Position numbers and translations under genes: made by a program. Shown piece by piece: positions 15,468 to 25,725 of a stretch of 43,531 bases of DNA (the stretch's first letter is position 1; each line of letters starts with the position of its first letter). The notes beneath the pieces are model-generated. The model had not been told where the DNA came from and made no database searches. It saw only the letters and a program-made list of their open reading frames with translations. Source of the DNA: Helicobacter brantae (lineage in GTDB: Bacteria > Campylobacterota > Campylobacteria > Campylobacterales > Helicobacteraceae); contig NZ_NXLV01000012.1 in NCBI RefSeq assembly GCF_003364205.1, positions 1 through 43,531 on the forward strand. Direction: 5' to 3'.

Positions 15468-16013
15468 ATGTTTGGATTGAAAAGTGTTTATCAAAACGAA
15501 ATCAAGCAAAAATTGGTGCAAGAGCTAGAGATTAAAAATCCTATGCTTACTCCAAAACTTGAAAAAATCGTTATTAGCGTAGGTGCAGGTGAGTATGCAA
15601 AAGATATGAAGATTATGCAAAATATTGCAGATACAATCTCTGTGATTGCAGGACAAAAAGCTGTGATTACCAAAGCTAAAAAATCTGTTGCAGGATTTAA
15701 GATGAGAGAAGGAATGCCAATGGGTGTAAAAGTTACATTGCGTGGCAATATGATGTATAACTTCCTTGAAAAACTCATCGTGATTTCTTTGCCTAGAGTG
15801 AAAGACTTCAGAGGTGTTTCTCGCAATGGTTTTGATGGGCGTGGAAATTATAGTTTTGGTCTTAATGAGCAGTTGATGTTCCCTGAAGTTGTTTATGATG
15901 ATATTATGGTAACTCACGGAATGAATATCACGCTTGTAACTTCAACAAATAGCGATAAAGAAGCATTCAAGTTGTTGGAACTTCTTGGTATGCCTTTTGC
16001 AAAAGGAAAATAA
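15468..16013 (+). CDS. rplE: 50S ribosomal protein L5
   Basis: A 181-residue L5 with [39 protein letters not shown] and the [20 protein letters not shown]-type loop. L5 binds 5S rRNA with L18 in the central protuberance. The ATG follows the rplX stop directly. Confidence 0.98.
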   Translation: MFGLKSVYQNEIKQKLVQELEIKNPMLTPKLEKIVISVGAGEYAKDMKIMQNIADTISVIAGQKAVITKAKKSVAGFKMREGMPMGVKVTLRGNMMYNFLEKLIVISLPRVKDFRGVSRNGFDGRGNYSFGLNEQLMFPEVVYDDIMVTHGMNITLVTSTNSDKEAFKLLELLGMPFAKGK

Positions 16014-16014
16014 A

Positions 16015-16200
16015 ATGGCAAAGAAATCAATGATTGCTAAAGCTAGCAGAAAAGCAAAATTCAGTTCAAGAGCATATACAAGATGCCAAGTTTGTGGAAG
16101 ACCACACTCTGTATATAGAGATTTTGGTTTGTGTAGAGTGTGTCTTAGAAAAATGGGAAATGAGGGACTTATCCCTGGACTTCGCAAGGCAAGTTGGTAA
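16015..16200 (+). CDS. rpsN: 30S ribosomal protein S14, zinc-binding type
   Basis: A short 61-residue S14 (type Z) with [20 protein letters not shown] supplying the four zinc cysteines, then [18 protein letters not shown]. An upstream in-frame stretch inside rplE is not needed. The ATG at 16015 is one base after the rplE stop. Confidence 0.97.
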   Translation: MAKKSMIAKASRKAKFSSRAYTRCQVCGRPHSVYRDFGLCRVCLRKMGNEGLIPGLRKASW

Positions 16201-16209
16201 GGAGAGATT

Positions 16210-16605
16210 ATGGTAAATGATATTATTGCAGATTCTCTAACAAGAATTAGAAATGCTTCAATGAGAAGATTGGAATACACAACACTTTATTATGCAAAGA
16301 TTGTGGTTTCTATCCTTGAGGTATTCAAAACAAAAGGTTTCATCAAAGATTATAAAGTCAATGATAAAGATGGCAAACAATCTATCAGCGTTCAGTTGGC
16401 TTATGATGAAAGAGGTTATAGTGTCATTAGTGAAGTCAAGCGAATTAGCAAGCCAGGAAGAAGAGTTTATAAGAGCAGAAATGAGCTTAAGCGATTCAAA
16501 AATGGTTATGGGACAATCGTTGTCAGCACTTCTAAGGGTGTCATTGCAAATGAAGACGCTTACAAAGCCAATGTTGGTGGCGAAGCACTTTGCAGTATTT
16601 GGTAA
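16210..16605 (+). CDS. rpsH: 30S ribosomal protein S8
   Basis: A 131-residue S8: [20 protein letters not shown] at the start, [20 protein letters not shown], and [20 protein letters not shown] at the end. S8 organises the 16S central domain and in E. coli represses the spc operon. The ribosome site is AAGGAGAG. Confidence 0.98.
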   Translation: MVNDIIADSLTRIRNASMRRLEYTTLYYAKIVVSILEVFKTKGFIKDYKVNDKDGKQSISVQLAYDERGYSVISEVKRISKPGRRVYKSRNELKRFKNGYGTIVVSTSKGVIANEDAYKANVGGEALCSIW

Positions 16606-16617
16606 GAGGAGAAAGAA

Positions 16618-17154
16618 ATGTCAAGAGTTGGAAAACGACCAATTAGCATTCCTTCAGAGCTAAGCGTTAGCGTTGAGGGGAGCAAAATTGTCTTTAAAAA
16701 TTCTAAACTTGTTAAAGAATTAGAGACACACAATCGTGTAATCATTGAGTGCAATGATAAAGAGCTAAGCTTTAAGCCTATCAATGATGAAGCTCAATCA
16801 AGAGCATATTGGGGGACTTATAGAGCTTTGGCAAACAATATCGTTGTCGGACTTAGCCAAGGATTTAGCAAAATGCTTGAAATCAATGGAGTAGGTTATA
16901 AAGCAGGAGTTTCAGGAAAAGTGCTAGAACTTGCTTTGGGATTCTCTCACCCTGTGAAATATGATATTCCTGAGGGTGTTGAAATCAGTGTGGATAAAAA
17001 CACAATCACAATCAAAGGAAGTGATAAGCAACAAATTGGACAAATTGCTGCTGAGATTAGAGAGTTTAGACCACCAGAGCCTTACAAAGGTAAGGGGATC
17101 AAATACAGCGATGAAGTAATCATCAGAAAAGCTGGAAAAACAGCTAAGAAGTAA
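16618..17154 (+). CDS. rplF: 50S ribosomal protein L6
   Basis: A 178-residue L6 with [14 protein letters not shown], the [20 protein letters not shown] repeat and a C-terminal [20 protein letters not shown]. It lies near the sarcin-ricin loop. Ribosome site GAGGAGAAAG. Confidence 0.98.
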   Translation: MSRVGKRPISIPSELSVSVEGSKIVFKNSKLVKELETHNRVIIECNDKELSFKPINDEAQSRAYWGTYRALANNIVVGLSQGFSKMLEINGVGYKAGVSGKVLELALGFSHPVKYDIPEGVEISVDKNTITIKGSDKQQIGQIAAEIREFRPPEPYKGKGIKYSDEVIIRKAGKTAKK

Positions 17155-17164
17155 GGGGTGAGAG

Positions 17165-17521
17165 ATGACAAATAGAGTATTAGAAAAAAAGAAAAAGCTA
17201 AGAGCAAAAAGAAAACTTAGAGTAAGAGGAAATATCTTTGGTGTTGCCTCTAAGCCAAGAGTAAGTATCTTTAAATCAAATCGCTATCTTTATGCACAAG
17301 CAATTGATGATCAAAAGGGTGTAACTCTAGCGAGTGTTGATGGAAAGAAACTTGGTTTAGGAAACAATAAAGAGAATGCTAAGCAAGTGGCTAAAGCATT
17401 TGCTGACAATCTCAAAAAGAGTGGTATCTCTGAAGTTGTTTTCGATCGTAATGGATACATTTATCACGGTGTTGTTGCAAGCTTTGCAGATTCTTTGCGT
17501 GAAAATGGCATTACACTATAA
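17165..17521 (+). CDS. rplR: 50S ribosomal protein L18
   Basis: A 118-residue L18 with a basic arm ([19 protein letters not shown]), [20 protein letters not shown] and the C-terminal [20 protein letters not shown]. It binds 5S rRNA with L5. Ribosome site GGGGTGAGAG. Confidence 0.97.
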   Translation: MTNRVLEKKKKLRAKRKLRVRGNIFGVASKPRVSIFKSNRYLYAQAIDDQKGVTLASVDGKKLGLGNNKENAKQVAKAFADNLKKSGISEVVFDRNGYIYHGVVASFADSLRENGITL

Positions 17522-17532
17522 AGGATAAGGTT

Positions 17533-17973
17533 ATGGAAATCAATAGAGAAGAATTCAGTGAAGTAGTTGTAAATATTGGGCGTGTTACAAAAGTTGTAAA
17601 AGGTGGTAGAAGATTCCGCTTCAACGCCCTTGTAGTTGTTGGAAACAAAAATGGACTTGTAGGATTTGGACTTGGAAAAGCCAAAGAAGTTCCTGATGCA
17701 ATCAAAAAGGCAATTGATGATGCTTTCAAAAATATCATCTCTGTCAATATCAAAGGGACAACAATCGCTCATGATATCGAGCATAAATACAATGCAAGTA
17801 AAATCTTGCTAAAACCTGCTAGTGAGGGAACAGGGGTTATTGCTGGTGGAAGTGCAAGACCAGTAATTGAACTTGCAGGAATCAAAGATATTTTGACAAA
17901 GTCTTTGGGATCAAACAATCCTTACAATGTTGTAAGAGCCACAATTGACGCTCTTGCAAAAATCAAAGCTTAA
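17533..17973 (+). CDS. rpsE: 30S ribosomal protein S5
   Basis: A 146-residue S5, shorter at both ends than E. coli S5 but typical of this phylum. It has [40 protein letters not shown] and [21 protein letters not shown]5 acts in translational fidelity. Confidence 0.97.
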   Translation: MEINREEFSEVVVNIGRVTKVVKGGRRFRFNALVVVGNKNGLVGFGLGKAKEVPDAIKKAIDDAFKNIISVNIKGTTIAHDIEHKYNASKILLKPASEGTGVIAGGSARPVIELAGIKDILTKSLGSNNPYNVVRATIDALAKIKA

Positions 17974-17983
17974 GGAGAAAAAA

Positions 17984-18385
17984 ATGGCATTAGAGCAAAT
18001 TAAACCTGCCATTGGAAGCACACGCGATATCAAGCGTGTGGGAAGAGGACAAGGTAGTGGTATGGGTAAAACCTCTACTCGTGGAGGAAAAGGACAAACT
18101 GCAAGAACAGGTTATAAGGCAAAGAGAGGATTTGAGGGAGGACAACAACCCCTTCAAAGAAGATTGCCTAAAGTTGGTTTTAGATCAAGAGTTGAGAAGC
18201 CTTATGTTATCAATGTAGATAAAAGTGAGAGTATCAACAAGGTAGCTGAAATCACTTTGGAATCATTGCGTGAAGTCTATGGTTTCCCTCTTTATATCAA
18301 AAGTGTTAAACTCATTGGAAGCAAAGCAAATACTCTAGCTTCTAAAATCAAAGATGAGAGAGTGAAAACCACCAAGGCCAAGTAA
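17984..18385 (+). CDS. rplO: 50S ribosomal protein L15
   Basis: A 133-residue L15. ATG 17984 after AAGGAGAAAAAA gives the family start [20 protein letters not shown], followed by the glycine-rich [19 protein letters not shown] loop. A longer upstream frame is only an extension into rpsE. The stop overlaps the secY start by one base. Confidence 0.97.
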   Translation: MALEQIKPAIGSTRDIKRVGRGQGSGMGKTSTRGGKGQTARTGYKAKRGFEGGQQPLQRRLPKVGFRSRVEKPYVINVDKSESINKVAEITLESLREVYGFPLYIKSVKLIGSKANTLASKIKDERVKTTKAK

Positions 18386-19638
18386 TGAATAAAAAGATTG
18401 TAGATAAGATTTTAATCACCCTTCTTTTTATCTTCTTGTATCGACTTTTGGCATATATTCCTGTGCCAGGAGTAGATCTTCTTGAAATCAAAAGATTCTT
18501 AGATCAAAACGCAAACAACGCTCTTGGGCTTTTCAATATGTTTAGTGGAAATGCTGTGGAGCGATTTAGTATCATCTCTTTGGGAGTTATGCCCTATATT
18601 ACAGCTTCTATCATTATGGAGCTTTTGGCTGCGACTTTCCCAGCTTTGGGCAAACTCAAAAAAGAGCGAGATGGAATCCAAAAATACACCCAAATCATCA
18701 AATATGCCACAATTGTTATCACTTTGATTCAGGCTGTGAGTGTAAGTTTTGGTTTGAGGGGACTAAGTGGAAATGGTGCTGTGATTATTGATATGACTCA
18801 CTTTGTGTTTATCTCAGCTTTCTCAATGCTTGCAGGGACAATGCTTTTGCTATGGATTGGAGAGCAAATCACTCAAAAAGGTGTGGGAAATGGAGTGAGT
18901 TTGATTATCTTTGCAGGAATTGTTTCAGCTATCCCTTCCTCAATTGCCAAAACATTTGAGCTTGTCAATGCAGGAGAGCTCAATATCCTCAAACTTGCCG
19001 TGATTGTTGTATTGATTTTGGCGACGGTTTTTGTGATTTTGTATATGGAGCTTTCAGAGAGAAGAATCCCTGTTTCTTATGCAAGAAAAGTGATGATGCA
19101 AAACCAAAACAAAAGGGTTGTCAATTACATTCCTATCAAAGTCAATTTGAGTGGTGTGATTCCCTCAATCTTTGCATCAGCTCTTCTTGTATTCCCCTCA
19201 ACTGTGCTTCAAAGCTCAAGCAATCCTTATTTGCTAAAGATTGCAGATTGGATCAACCCTAGTGGTTATCTCTACAATGTCTTAATGTTTGTCTTTATTA
19301 TCTTCTTTGCATATTTTTATGCTTCGATTGTATTCAACTCTAAAGACATTGCAGAAAACCTCAAAAAGCAAGGTGGATTTATCCCCGGACTTCGCCCAGG
19401 TGAGGGAACTGTGGGGTATCTCAATCAAGTAGCAAGCAATCTCACTCTTTGGGGTGCGTTGTATCTAGCTGTGATTTCTACTCTCCCTTGGATTTTACTC
19501 AAAGGAATGGGAGTGCCTTTTTACTTCGGTGGAACGGCAGTGCTTATTGTGGTGCAAGTCGCGATTGATACGATGAGAAAGATTGAAGCCCAAGTGTATA
19601 TGAGCAAATACAAAATGCTTAGTGCAACAGGACTTTAA
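18385..19638 (+). CDS. secY: Protein translocase subunit SecY
   Basis: Core channel of the Sec translocon in the inner membrane, partnered by SecE and SecG. The 417-residue protein shows about ten hydrophobic helices and the family motifs YIPVPGVD, GVMPYITASIIMELL, the GIGNG-like GVGNGVSLIIFAGI and PGLRPGEGT. It is coupled by single-base overlaps to rplO before it and map after it, the classic spc operon order. Confidence 0.98.
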   Translation: MNKKIVDKILITLLFIFLYRLLAYIPVPGVDLLEIKRFLDQNANNALGLFNMFSGNAVERFSIISLGVMPYITASIIMELLAATFPALGKLKKERDGIQKYTQIIKYATIVITLIQAVSVSFGLRGLSGNGAVIIDMTHFVFISAFSMLAGTMLLLWIGEQITQKGVGNGVSLIIFAGIVSAIPSSIAKTFELVNAGELNILKLAVIVVLILATVFVILYMELSERRIPVSYARKVMMQNQNKRVVNYIPIKVNLSGVIPSIFASALLVFPSTVLQSSSNPYLLKIADWINPSGYLYNVLMFVFIIFFAYFYASIVFNSKDIAENLKKQGGFIPGLRPGEGTVGYLNQVASNLTLWGALYLAVISTLPWILLKGMGVPFYFGGTAVLIVVQVAIDTMRKIEAQVYMSKYKMLSATGL

Positions 19639-20399
19639 TGGCAATTGCAATCCGAAATTCACGCGAGATTGATTCTCTGCGTGTTTCCTCTCAAATCGTT
19701 GCCAAAGCCCTTTCTTTGGCAAAGCAATCTCTCAAGGTGGGTGTAAGCCTACTAGAGATTGATGCGATGGTTGAGGATTTTATCCGATCTAGTGGAGCTA
19801 GACCTGCATTTAAGGGTCTTTATGGCTTCCCCAACTCTGCTTGTCTTTCACTCAATTCTGTTATCATTCATGGAATCCCCACAGATTACAAACTCCAAGA
19901 GGGCGATATTTTGGGAATTGATATTGGAGTGGAGAAAGATGGGTGGTTTGGTGATGGGGCAATCACAGCAGGGGTAGGAAAAATCTCTTCTCAAGATAAG
20001 GCTTTGATTGATTGCTCACGCAATGTTTTGCTAGAGGGGATTGAGAGTATTAAGGCTGGAATGCATTTCAAAGAGTTGAGTTTGATTCTGCAAGAATTGA
20101 TTGTGGGGTATGGTTATGTGCCATTGGAGGATTTTTGCGGACACGGGATTGGGAGAAAGCCTCACGAAGAGCCACAAATCCCCAATTATCTTAAGCACGG
20201 AAAAGCCAAGAGTGGAGAAAAAATCAAAGAGGGAATGGTGTTTTGTATTGAGCCTATGATTTGCCAAAAAAGTGGAAAACCCAAAATTTTGAGCGATCAG
20301 TGGTCAGTGGTTTCAGAAGATGGATTAAGAACAAGTCATTATGAGCATACTGTTGCCATTATTGGTGGCAGGGCAGAAATTTTGTCAAAGGAGGAATAA
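19638..20399 (+). CDS. map: Methionine aminopeptidase, type I
   Basis: Removes the initiator methionine from new proteins. The 253-residue protein has the metal-ligand motifs of the pita-bread fold: [18 protein letters not shown] (two Asp), [14 protein letters not shown] (His), GMVFCIEPM (Glu) and the C-terminal SHYEHTVAI (Glu). Start overlaps the secY stop by one base. Confidence 0.97.
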   Translation: MAIAIRNSREIDSLRVSSQIVAKALSLAKQSLKVGVSLLEIDAMVEDFIRSSGARPAFKGLYGFPNSACLSLNSVIIHGIPTDYKLQEGDILGIDIGVEKDGWFGDGAITAGVGKISSQDKALIDCSRNVLLEGIESIKAGMHFKELSLILQELIVGYGYVPLEDFCGHGIGRKPHEEPQIPNYLKHGKAKSGEKIKEGMVFCIEPMICQKSGKPKILSDQWSVVSEDGLRTSHYEHTVAIIGGRAEILSKEE

Positions 20400-20400
20400 G

Positions 20401-20619
20401 GTGGCAAAAGATGATGTAATTGAAATTGATGGAAAAGTAGTGGAGGTTTTGCCCAATGCAACCTTTAGAGTCGAGCTTGACAATGGACATATTGTGCTAT
20501 GCCATATTGCAGGAAAAATGAGAATGCACTATATCAAAATCCTGCTTGGCGATCGTGTCAAAATCGAGCTTACACCTTATAGTCTTGATAAGGGGCGAAT
20601 TACTTTCAGATACAAATAA
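20401..20619 (+). CDS. infA: Translation initiation factor IF-1
   Basis: A 72-residue IF-1 starting at GTG 20401 after [34 protein letters not shown], then [20 protein letters not shown] and [12 protein letters not shown]. It is an OB-fold protein that blocks the A site during initiation. The longer open frame upstream lies inside map. As in other bacteria it follows map, but here the usual next gene rpmJ is displaced by 2.1 kb. Confidence 0.97.
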   Translation: MAKDDVIEIDGKVVEVLPNATFRVELDNGHIVLCHIAGKMRMHYIKILLGDRVKIELTPYSLDKGRITFRYK

Positions 20620-20637
20620 CCCCAAGTTTTCTTGGGG
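20620..20637 (+). terminator. Hairpin after infA, possible terminator or attenuator
   Basis: CCCCAAG, loop TTTT, CTTGGGG is a perfect 7-bp stem right after the infA stop. The following bases (CAAAAGGGGTTTTTATG) lack an immediate T run, so termination may be partial. The AAAGGGG there also serves as the ribosome site of the next gene. Confidence 0.5.
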
Positions 20638-20651
20638 CAAAAGGGGTTTTT

Positions 20652-22669
20652 ATGAATCTACTTCTCAAATCATCAGCATTTGGATTGTTTATCTTCATTC
20701 TTTGCTTTCTTTTAAGGGTGGCTTTTGTCTTGTATTTGGGGATTGGACATAATGCACTTACAAGTGATGGGGCAAATACTTATGGACTAAGCTCTCAACT
20801 TGCTCAAGCATTTTTCAATGGGTTTTTATATGATAGTCGCTTGATTGCTGTATGTATGATTTTGTATTTTGTTTTTGGCTTATTGGATTTGGCACTCAAT
20901 AAGATAAGAGGAAGGGACAACTTCATTTTGGCTCAAGGCTGTGCGTATGTTCTTTTTGCACTTTTGCTATTTGTCAATATTGCCAATATGACTTACTACA
21001 CAATCTATAAAGATGTATTTAATATCATCTTGCTTGGAATCTTCTTTGATGATCAGAGGGCGATTTTAGAAGATGGGCTAAGTGGAAAGTATTTTTTGAG
21101 TGTGAAATTTTTGTGCTTCTTTCTCTCTTTGGGACTTTGCATTTGGCTATACAAAAAACTCATTGCTCCCCTCTCATTTAAAAAACACTATCCTATTTTG
21201 ATGAGTGTAGGGAGCTTTATCCCTTTTGCACTCTGTGTAACTTTTTTGTTTAACTCTGCTTTTTCTCTCAAAGAAATTAGCCTAGATCAAGAAGTTCAAC
21301 CTGTGAAAAATCTCTTTTTGCAAAAAATTACACCCTCTCCATTTAGAAGTCTTTATGGGGTATATGAGGGATATAAAGCAGGAGAAAATTCTAGCTTTGC
21401 TTCTTTTATCTCTTCCACTCCTTATGAGAGTGCACTAGATTTCTTTGCTACTACCCCCCCCCCCATGGAGAAATTGATTTAAAAGATTTACTCTCTCAAA
21501 CTTCTACCAAAGCCCCACAAACCCCACCTATTAGACATATTTTCTACATTGTTGCTGAATCTCTTGGGAGTTTTGCCTTTGATAAAAAATATGATGAGAT
21601 TGGGCTAGTTTCAGGAATGAAGAGTTTGATTGACAATCAAAAGGGCTTTATGATTCCTCACTTTTTTGAAAATGCTCATGGCACGATTTGGAGTATTGAA
21701 ACTCAAATTGCAGGGCTGTATTATACAGGGGTGCGTTTGAGCTTTCAATCTGCAAGACTCAAAGAGCTTCCCACAGCTATAGCTTCAAATATGAAGAGAG
21801 CAGGGTATAGGACAGAGTTTTATTATGGAGGCTCACAAAGTTGGCAAAATATAGGCAATTATGCACGATCCCAAGGATTTGAAAAGGTTAATGGTTTGGG
21901 AGTCTTAGAGGATTTTGCTTTGAGAGAAAAATATCCCCTTCCTTACAAAAATGTATGGGGTGTTTGGGATGGAATCTTGCTTGATTTTGTGGCAGAAAAC
22001 AATGCCAGTATCAAAGAGCCAAGTTTTCATATGATTCTTACCACTAGCTTTCATGGTCCAATGAACTTGCCTTGGGAATATATCCAAGCAATGGGGGGCA
22101 AAAAAGAGGAGTTTGAAAACTTTGCTTCCAAAATCTCTTCTCCAAAATGGGAGGCTTTGGAGCTTGGAACTTTGTGGTGGATTGATAAAAAGATTACAAG
22201 CTTTATCCACAAGGTTTCAAAACAATATCCTGATTCTTTGTTTGTCATCACAGGAGATCATACCCACTATGGCTATACTCAAGGAGTGCTTTCCAATAGA
22301 GAAGTGCCAATGATTATCTACTCTCCAAGCCTAAAGATTTATCCTCTAAGCACAGCAGGTTCTCAGCTAGATATTGCTCCCACTTTGCTTAACCTCTCCA
22401 CACCCAAAGGGTTTGTGTATTATAGTTTTGGAAAACCGCTTTTCTCCACCACTCCTAGCAAAATGCCAAAAGAGAGGATTTATAATGCTTTTGAGCTAGT
22501 GGGGAGTGAGGGTGTGGTTTATACTCAACACAAGGAGTGTATCAGCTTGCCCCAAAAACAAATTTCTCAAGCTCAAGATGAAACTTTTACCCCCTTTCTC
22601 AAACGCCTCAAAGAGGGCAGGGCATTGAGTTGGTATCTATTTTCTAAGGGGTGCAAAATCAAAAAGTGA
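20652..22669 (+). CDS. LTA synthase/sulfatase-family membrane protein, out of frame at a C11 tract
   Basis: The first frame (20652-21482) encodes five membrane helices. It then hits C11 (21454-21464) and stops at ATTPPPMEKLI. The rest continues in another frame that is open back to the tract (HGEIDLKDLLSQTSTKAPQ...) and runs to 22669. With C12 or C9 the two join into about 672 or 671 residues. The distal half has the periplasmic alkaline-phosphatase-like domain of LtaS/MdoB enzymes: HIFYIVAESLGSF, the AHGTIWSIETQIAGL nucleophile region with Thr, and VITGDHTHYG metal ligands. Such enzymes transfer phosphoglycerol or similar groups to surface glycans or lipids. The sequenced cell is in the OFF state; the substrate is unknown. 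Confidence 0.85.
21454..21464 (+). repeat. C11 homopolymer, phase-variation tract
   Basis: Eleven consecutive C residues inside a coding region, between the fifth membrane segment and the catalytic domain. Loss of two or gain of one C restores the full frame. Such tracts vary by slipped-strand mispairing in Helicobacter and Campylobacter. Confidence 0.9.
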
Positions 22670-22704
22670 TATTTTTGCAAAAAAGTGTAGAGTTTTGCCA
22701 AAAT

Positions 22705-22721
22705 TTTGGATAGAATCCAAA
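22705..22721 (+). terminator. Small hairpin before rpmJ
   Basis: TTTGGAT, loop AGA, ATCCAAA is a perfect 7-bp stem 36 bases after the upstream stop. It is followed by GTTTATATT rather than a T run. It could be a weak terminator of the sulfatase-like gene, or part of the rpmJ leader. Confidence 0.3.
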
Positions 22722-22791
22722 GTTTATATTGCTTAAATTCTAGGCTCTATAAAAATCACTTTTTGCATCACAAAAACAAAGGAGGATGTAA

Positions 22792-22905
22792 ATGAAAGTT
22801 AGACCATCGGTCAAAAAAATGTGCGATAAGTGCAAAATTATCAAGCGAAAAGGTGTGATTAGAGTAATCTGTGTAACACCTAAACATAAACAAAGACAAG
22901 GATAA
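22792..22905 (+). CDS. rpmJ: 50S ribosomal protein L36
   Basis: A 37-residue L36: [20 protein letters not shown], then [17 protein letters not shown]. The C-x-x-C ... C ... H zinc ribbon is intact. The ribosome site AAAGGAGG is perfect. Three bases separate it from rpsM. Confidence 0.97.
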   Translation: MKVRPSVKKMCDKCKIIKRKGVIRVICVTPKHKQRQG

Positions 22906-22908
22906 GAC

Positions 22909-23271
22909 ATGGCGAGAATTGCTGGTGTAGATTTGCCAAAAAAGAAAAGAGTGGAGTATGCTCTCACTTACATTTATGGTATTGGGCTTAAGAGTTCCAG
23001 AGATATTTTGAATTCCGTAAATATTTCTTTTGATAAGCGAGTTAATGATCTCAGCGAAGATGAAGTTTCTTCAATTGCTAAAAAAATTCAAGAAAGCTAC
23101 ATGGTTGAGGGTGATTTGCGTAAAAAAGTGACTATGGACATCAAAGCATTGATGGATTTAGGAAATTATAGAGGTCTTAGACACAGAAAAGGCTTACCTG
23201 TTCGTGGGCAAACAACAAAAAATAATGCTCGAACAAGAAAAGGTAAGAGAAAAACTGTAGGTAGCAAGTAA
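22909..23271 (+). CDS. rpsM: 30S ribosomal protein S13
   Basis: A 120-residue S13 starting [20 protein letters not shown] with [14 protein letters not shown] and the C-terminal [20 protein letters not shown]. It contacts the P-site tRNA and the 50S subunit. First large gene of the alpha operon. Confidence 0.98.
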   Translation: MARIAGVDLPKKKRVEYALTYIYGIGLKSSRDILNSVNISFDKRVNDLSEDEVSSIAKKIQESYMVEGDLRKKVTMDIKALMDLGNYRGLRHRKGLPVRGQTTKNNARTRKGKRKTVGSK

Positions 23272-23282
23272 AGGATAGTGCA

Positions 23283-23675
23283 ATGGCAAAAAGAAGCGTA
23301 ACAAAGAAAAAAGTTGTCAAAAAAAATATTGCTAGAGGTGTTGTGTATATCTCTGCAACATTCAACAATACAAATGTCACGGTTACTGATGAAGTTGGAA
23401 ATGTAATTTGCTGGGCTACTGCAGGTGGGCTAGGATTTAAAGGTTCTAAGAAATCTACTCCTTATGCAGCACAACAAGCTGTTGAGAGTGCAATGGCAAA
23501 AGCTAAAGAGCACGGAATCAAAGAAGTAGGAATCAAGGTTCAAGGACCTGGAAGCGGACGAGAAACTGCTGTGAAGAGTGTAGGAGCAATTGAGGGAATC
23601 AAAGTATTGTGGTTCAAAGATATCACTCCACTTCCTCACAATGGTTGCCGACCACCTAAAAGAAGAAGAGTATAA
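23283..23675 (+). CDS. rpsK: 30S ribosomal protein S11
   Basis: A 130-residue S11 with [39 protein letters not shown] and the C-terminal [18 protein letters not shown]. It forms the mRNA exit platform with S7. Spacing from rpsM is 11 bases. Confidence 0.98.
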   Translation: MAKRSVTKKKVVKKNIARGVVYISATFNNTNVTVTDEVGNVICWATAGGLGFKGSKKSTPYAAQQAVESAMAKAKEHGIKEVGIKVQGPGSGRETAVKSVGAIEGIKVLWFKDITPLPHNGCRPPKRRRV

Positions 23676-23685
23676 GGAGTAGCAA

Positions 23686-24312
23686 ATGGCAAGATATAGA
23701 GGACCTGTTGAGAAAATTGAAAGAAGATTTGGTGTTTCTTTGGCACTCAAAGGAGAGCGAAGACTTGCAGGAAAAAGTGCATTGGATAAGCGACCTTATG
23801 GACCAGGACAACACGGACAAAGAAGAGGTAAAATCTCTGAGTATGGTATGCAATTGCGTGAGAAGCAAAAAGCTAAGATGATGTATGGAGTAAGTGAGAA
23901 GCAATTTAGAAGTCTTTTCAAAGAAGCCAACAGAATCGAGGGAAATACAGGAGCAAATCTAATCCGATTGATTGAGCAAAGATTGGATAATGTTGTGTAT
24001 CGTATGGGATTTGCAACGACTAGAAGATTTGCACGTCAGCTTGTAACTCACGGACATATCCTAGTCAATGGCAAGAGAGTGGATATCCCCTCTTATATGG
24101 TTCAACCTGGACAAAAAGTAGAGATTAGAGAAAAGAGCAAAAATAATGTTCAAATCAATCGTGCTATTGAGCTTTCTAACCAAGTTGTGGCTGTGCCTTG
24201 GATTGATGTGGATAAAGATAAGAAATTTGGAATTTTCACAAGATATCCAATTCGTGAAGAAGTGGTAATCCCAATTGAAGAGCGATTGATCGTTGAGTTG
24301 TATTCAAAATAA
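23686..24312 (+). CDS. rpsD: 30S ribosomal protein S4
   Basis: A 208-residue S4 with [20 protein letters not shown], the [20 protein letters not shown] block and the S4 RNA-binding domain ([20 protein letters not shown] ... [15 protein letters not shown]). S4 initiates 30S assembly and in E. coli represses the alpha operon. Confidence 0.98.
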   Translation: MARYRGPVEKIERRFGVSLALKGERRLAGKSALDKRPYGPGQHGQRRGKISEYGMQLREKQKAKMMYGVSEKQFRSLFKEANRIEGNTGANLIRLIEQRLDNVVYRMGFATTRRFARQLVTHGHILVNGKRVDIPSYMVQPGQKVEIREKSKNNVQINRAIELSNQVVAVPWIDVDKDKKFGIFTRYPIREEVVIPIEERLIVELYSK

Positions 24313-24327
24313 TCTAAGGTGGTGTGA

Positions 24328-25332
24328 ATGAAAACGATAAAAACTACTCCTTATGTCCCCACAGATATTTCTGTGGAGGAAGTGGGTCAAAACCACATCA
24401 AGATTACGACCTATCCTTTTGAATCAGGATATGCAATCACTTTTGCTCATCCTATCAGAAGACTTTTGATGTCAAGTTCAGTAGGATTTGCTCCTATTGG
24501 GGTTCAGATTGAGGGTGTAGCACACGAGTTTGATTCTATTCGTGGGATTGTTGAAGATGTTTCTCAGCTTATCGTTAATCTCAAAAATATTCTTTTCTTT
24601 GCCCCTGAAAAAGAGGGTGATGAGCCTTTGAAGCTTACTTATAGTTTCAAGGGAGCAAAAAACCTCAAAGCAGGAGATTTCGCACTTGAGAATGTTGAGA
24701 TTAAAAATCCTGAATTGCATATCGCAACAATCAATGAGGGATCAGAGCTTAACCTTACAATTTTGGTTCAAAATGGTATTGGTTATGTGCCAAGTGAAGA
24801 CATTAGAGGAATCTTGCCTGAAGGATTTATCCCTCTTGATGCATTCTTTACTCCCGTCAATAAGGTAACTTATGAGATTCAAAGTGTTTTGGTTGAGGAT
24901 AATCCAAACTATGAGAAAATCGTATTTGATATTCAAACCAATGGACAAATTGATCCAATGCAAGCTTTTAGAAATGCAATCACTATTATGCATGCTCAAA
25001 TGTCAGTCTTTGGTGCTGATTTATCATTGGCTGCTCCAGCATTCTCATCAAAGAGCTTAGCTGAAGATAGTGCAGAGCTAAAAACATTGATGATTCGCAT
25101 TGATTCTCTAAACCTTAGTGCAAGATGCTTTAATTGTCTAGATCGTGCAAACATTAGACATATTGGTGAGCTTGTGATGATGGAAGAGAGTGAGCTTAAA
25201 AAAATCAAAAATCTTGGTAAGAAATCTTATGATGAGATTGCTGAGAAAATGGAAGAGCTTGGCTACCCTGTGGGAACAAGGCTATCAGATAATATGATTG
25301 CTCTTTTTGAAAAGAAAGTCAATAAAAAATAA
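24328..25332 (+). CDS. rpoA: RNA polymerase alpha subunit
   Basis: 334 residues, standard length. The N-terminal dimerisation domain has GYAITFAHPIRRLLMSSSVG. A linker leads to the C-terminal domain with LNLSARCFNCLDRANIRHIG and LKKIKNLGKKSYDEIAEKM, which binds UP elements and regulators. It is placed between rpsD and rplQ, as usual. Confidence 0.98.
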   Translation: MKTIKTTPYVPTDISVEEVGQNHIKITTYPFESGYAITFAHPIRRLLMSSSVGFAPIGVQIEGVAHEFDSIRGIVEDVSQLIVNLKNILFFAPEKEGDEPLKLTYSFKGAKNLKAGDFALENVEIKNPELHIATINEGSELNLTILVQNGIGYVPSEDIRGILPEGFIPLDAFFTPVNKVTYEIQSVLVEDNPNYEKIVFDIQTNGQIDPMQAFRNAITIMHAQMSVFGADLSLAAPAFSSKSLAEDSAELKTLMIRIDSLNLSARCFNCLDRANIRHIGELVMMEESELKKIKNLGKKSYDEIAEKMEELGYPVGTRLSDNMIALFEKKVNKK

Positions 25333-25341
25333 GGAGAAAAG

Positions 25342-25692
25342 ATGAGACATAAGCACGGATATAGAAAGCTTGGAAGAACTTCTTCTCATAGAAAAGCTTT
25401 GCTAAAAAATCTTTCTATTGCTTTGATTACACACGAGAAAATCGAAACAGGAGTTTTCAAAGCAAAAGAATTGCAGTCTTATATTGAGAAGCTTGTAACA
25501 ACTGCAAGAAACGCAGATTTCAACACTCACAGAGCGATTTTTGCACATTTACAAGATAAGGTTGCGACAAAAAAACTTATCAGTGAAATTGCTCCAAGAT
25601 ACAATGGACGCAATGGTGGATACACAAAAATCCACAGAACACGCATTAGAAGAGGCGATGCTTCTATGATGGCAGTAATTGAGTTTGTGTAA
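25342..25692 (+). CDS. rplQ: 50S ribosomal protein L17
   Basis: A 116-residue L17: [40 protein letters not shown], and the C-terminal [19 protein letters not shown]. Last gene of the alpha operon, followed by hairpins. Confidence 0.97.
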   Translation: MRHKHGYRKLGRTSSHRKALLKNLSIALITHEKIETGVFKAKELQSYIEKLVTTARNADFNTHRAIFAHLQDKVATKKLISEIAPRYNGRNGGYTKIHRTRIRRGDASMMAVIEFV

Positions 25693-25720
25693 TCAAACTC
25701 TTTAGAGGGGTTTCCCTCTC
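25681..25720 (+). terminator. Terminator region of the alpha operon
   Basis: GAGTTTG (25681-25687) and CAAACTC (25694-25700) form a 7-bp stem across the rplQ stop, followed by TTT. A second stem, AGAGGG (25704-25709) with CCCTCT (25714-25719), follows and runs into TTTAAA. Either could end transcription before hemW. Confidence 0.5.
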
Positions 25721-25725
25721 TTTAA

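Noticed and set aside
20652-22669. Two separate genes, a 276-residue membrane protein and a 350-residue sulfatase
   Set aside because: The second frame stays open upstream to the C11 tract and encodes the conserved start of the catalytic domain (HIFYIVAESLGSF) before its first ATG. A single gene interrupted by slippage explains this better.
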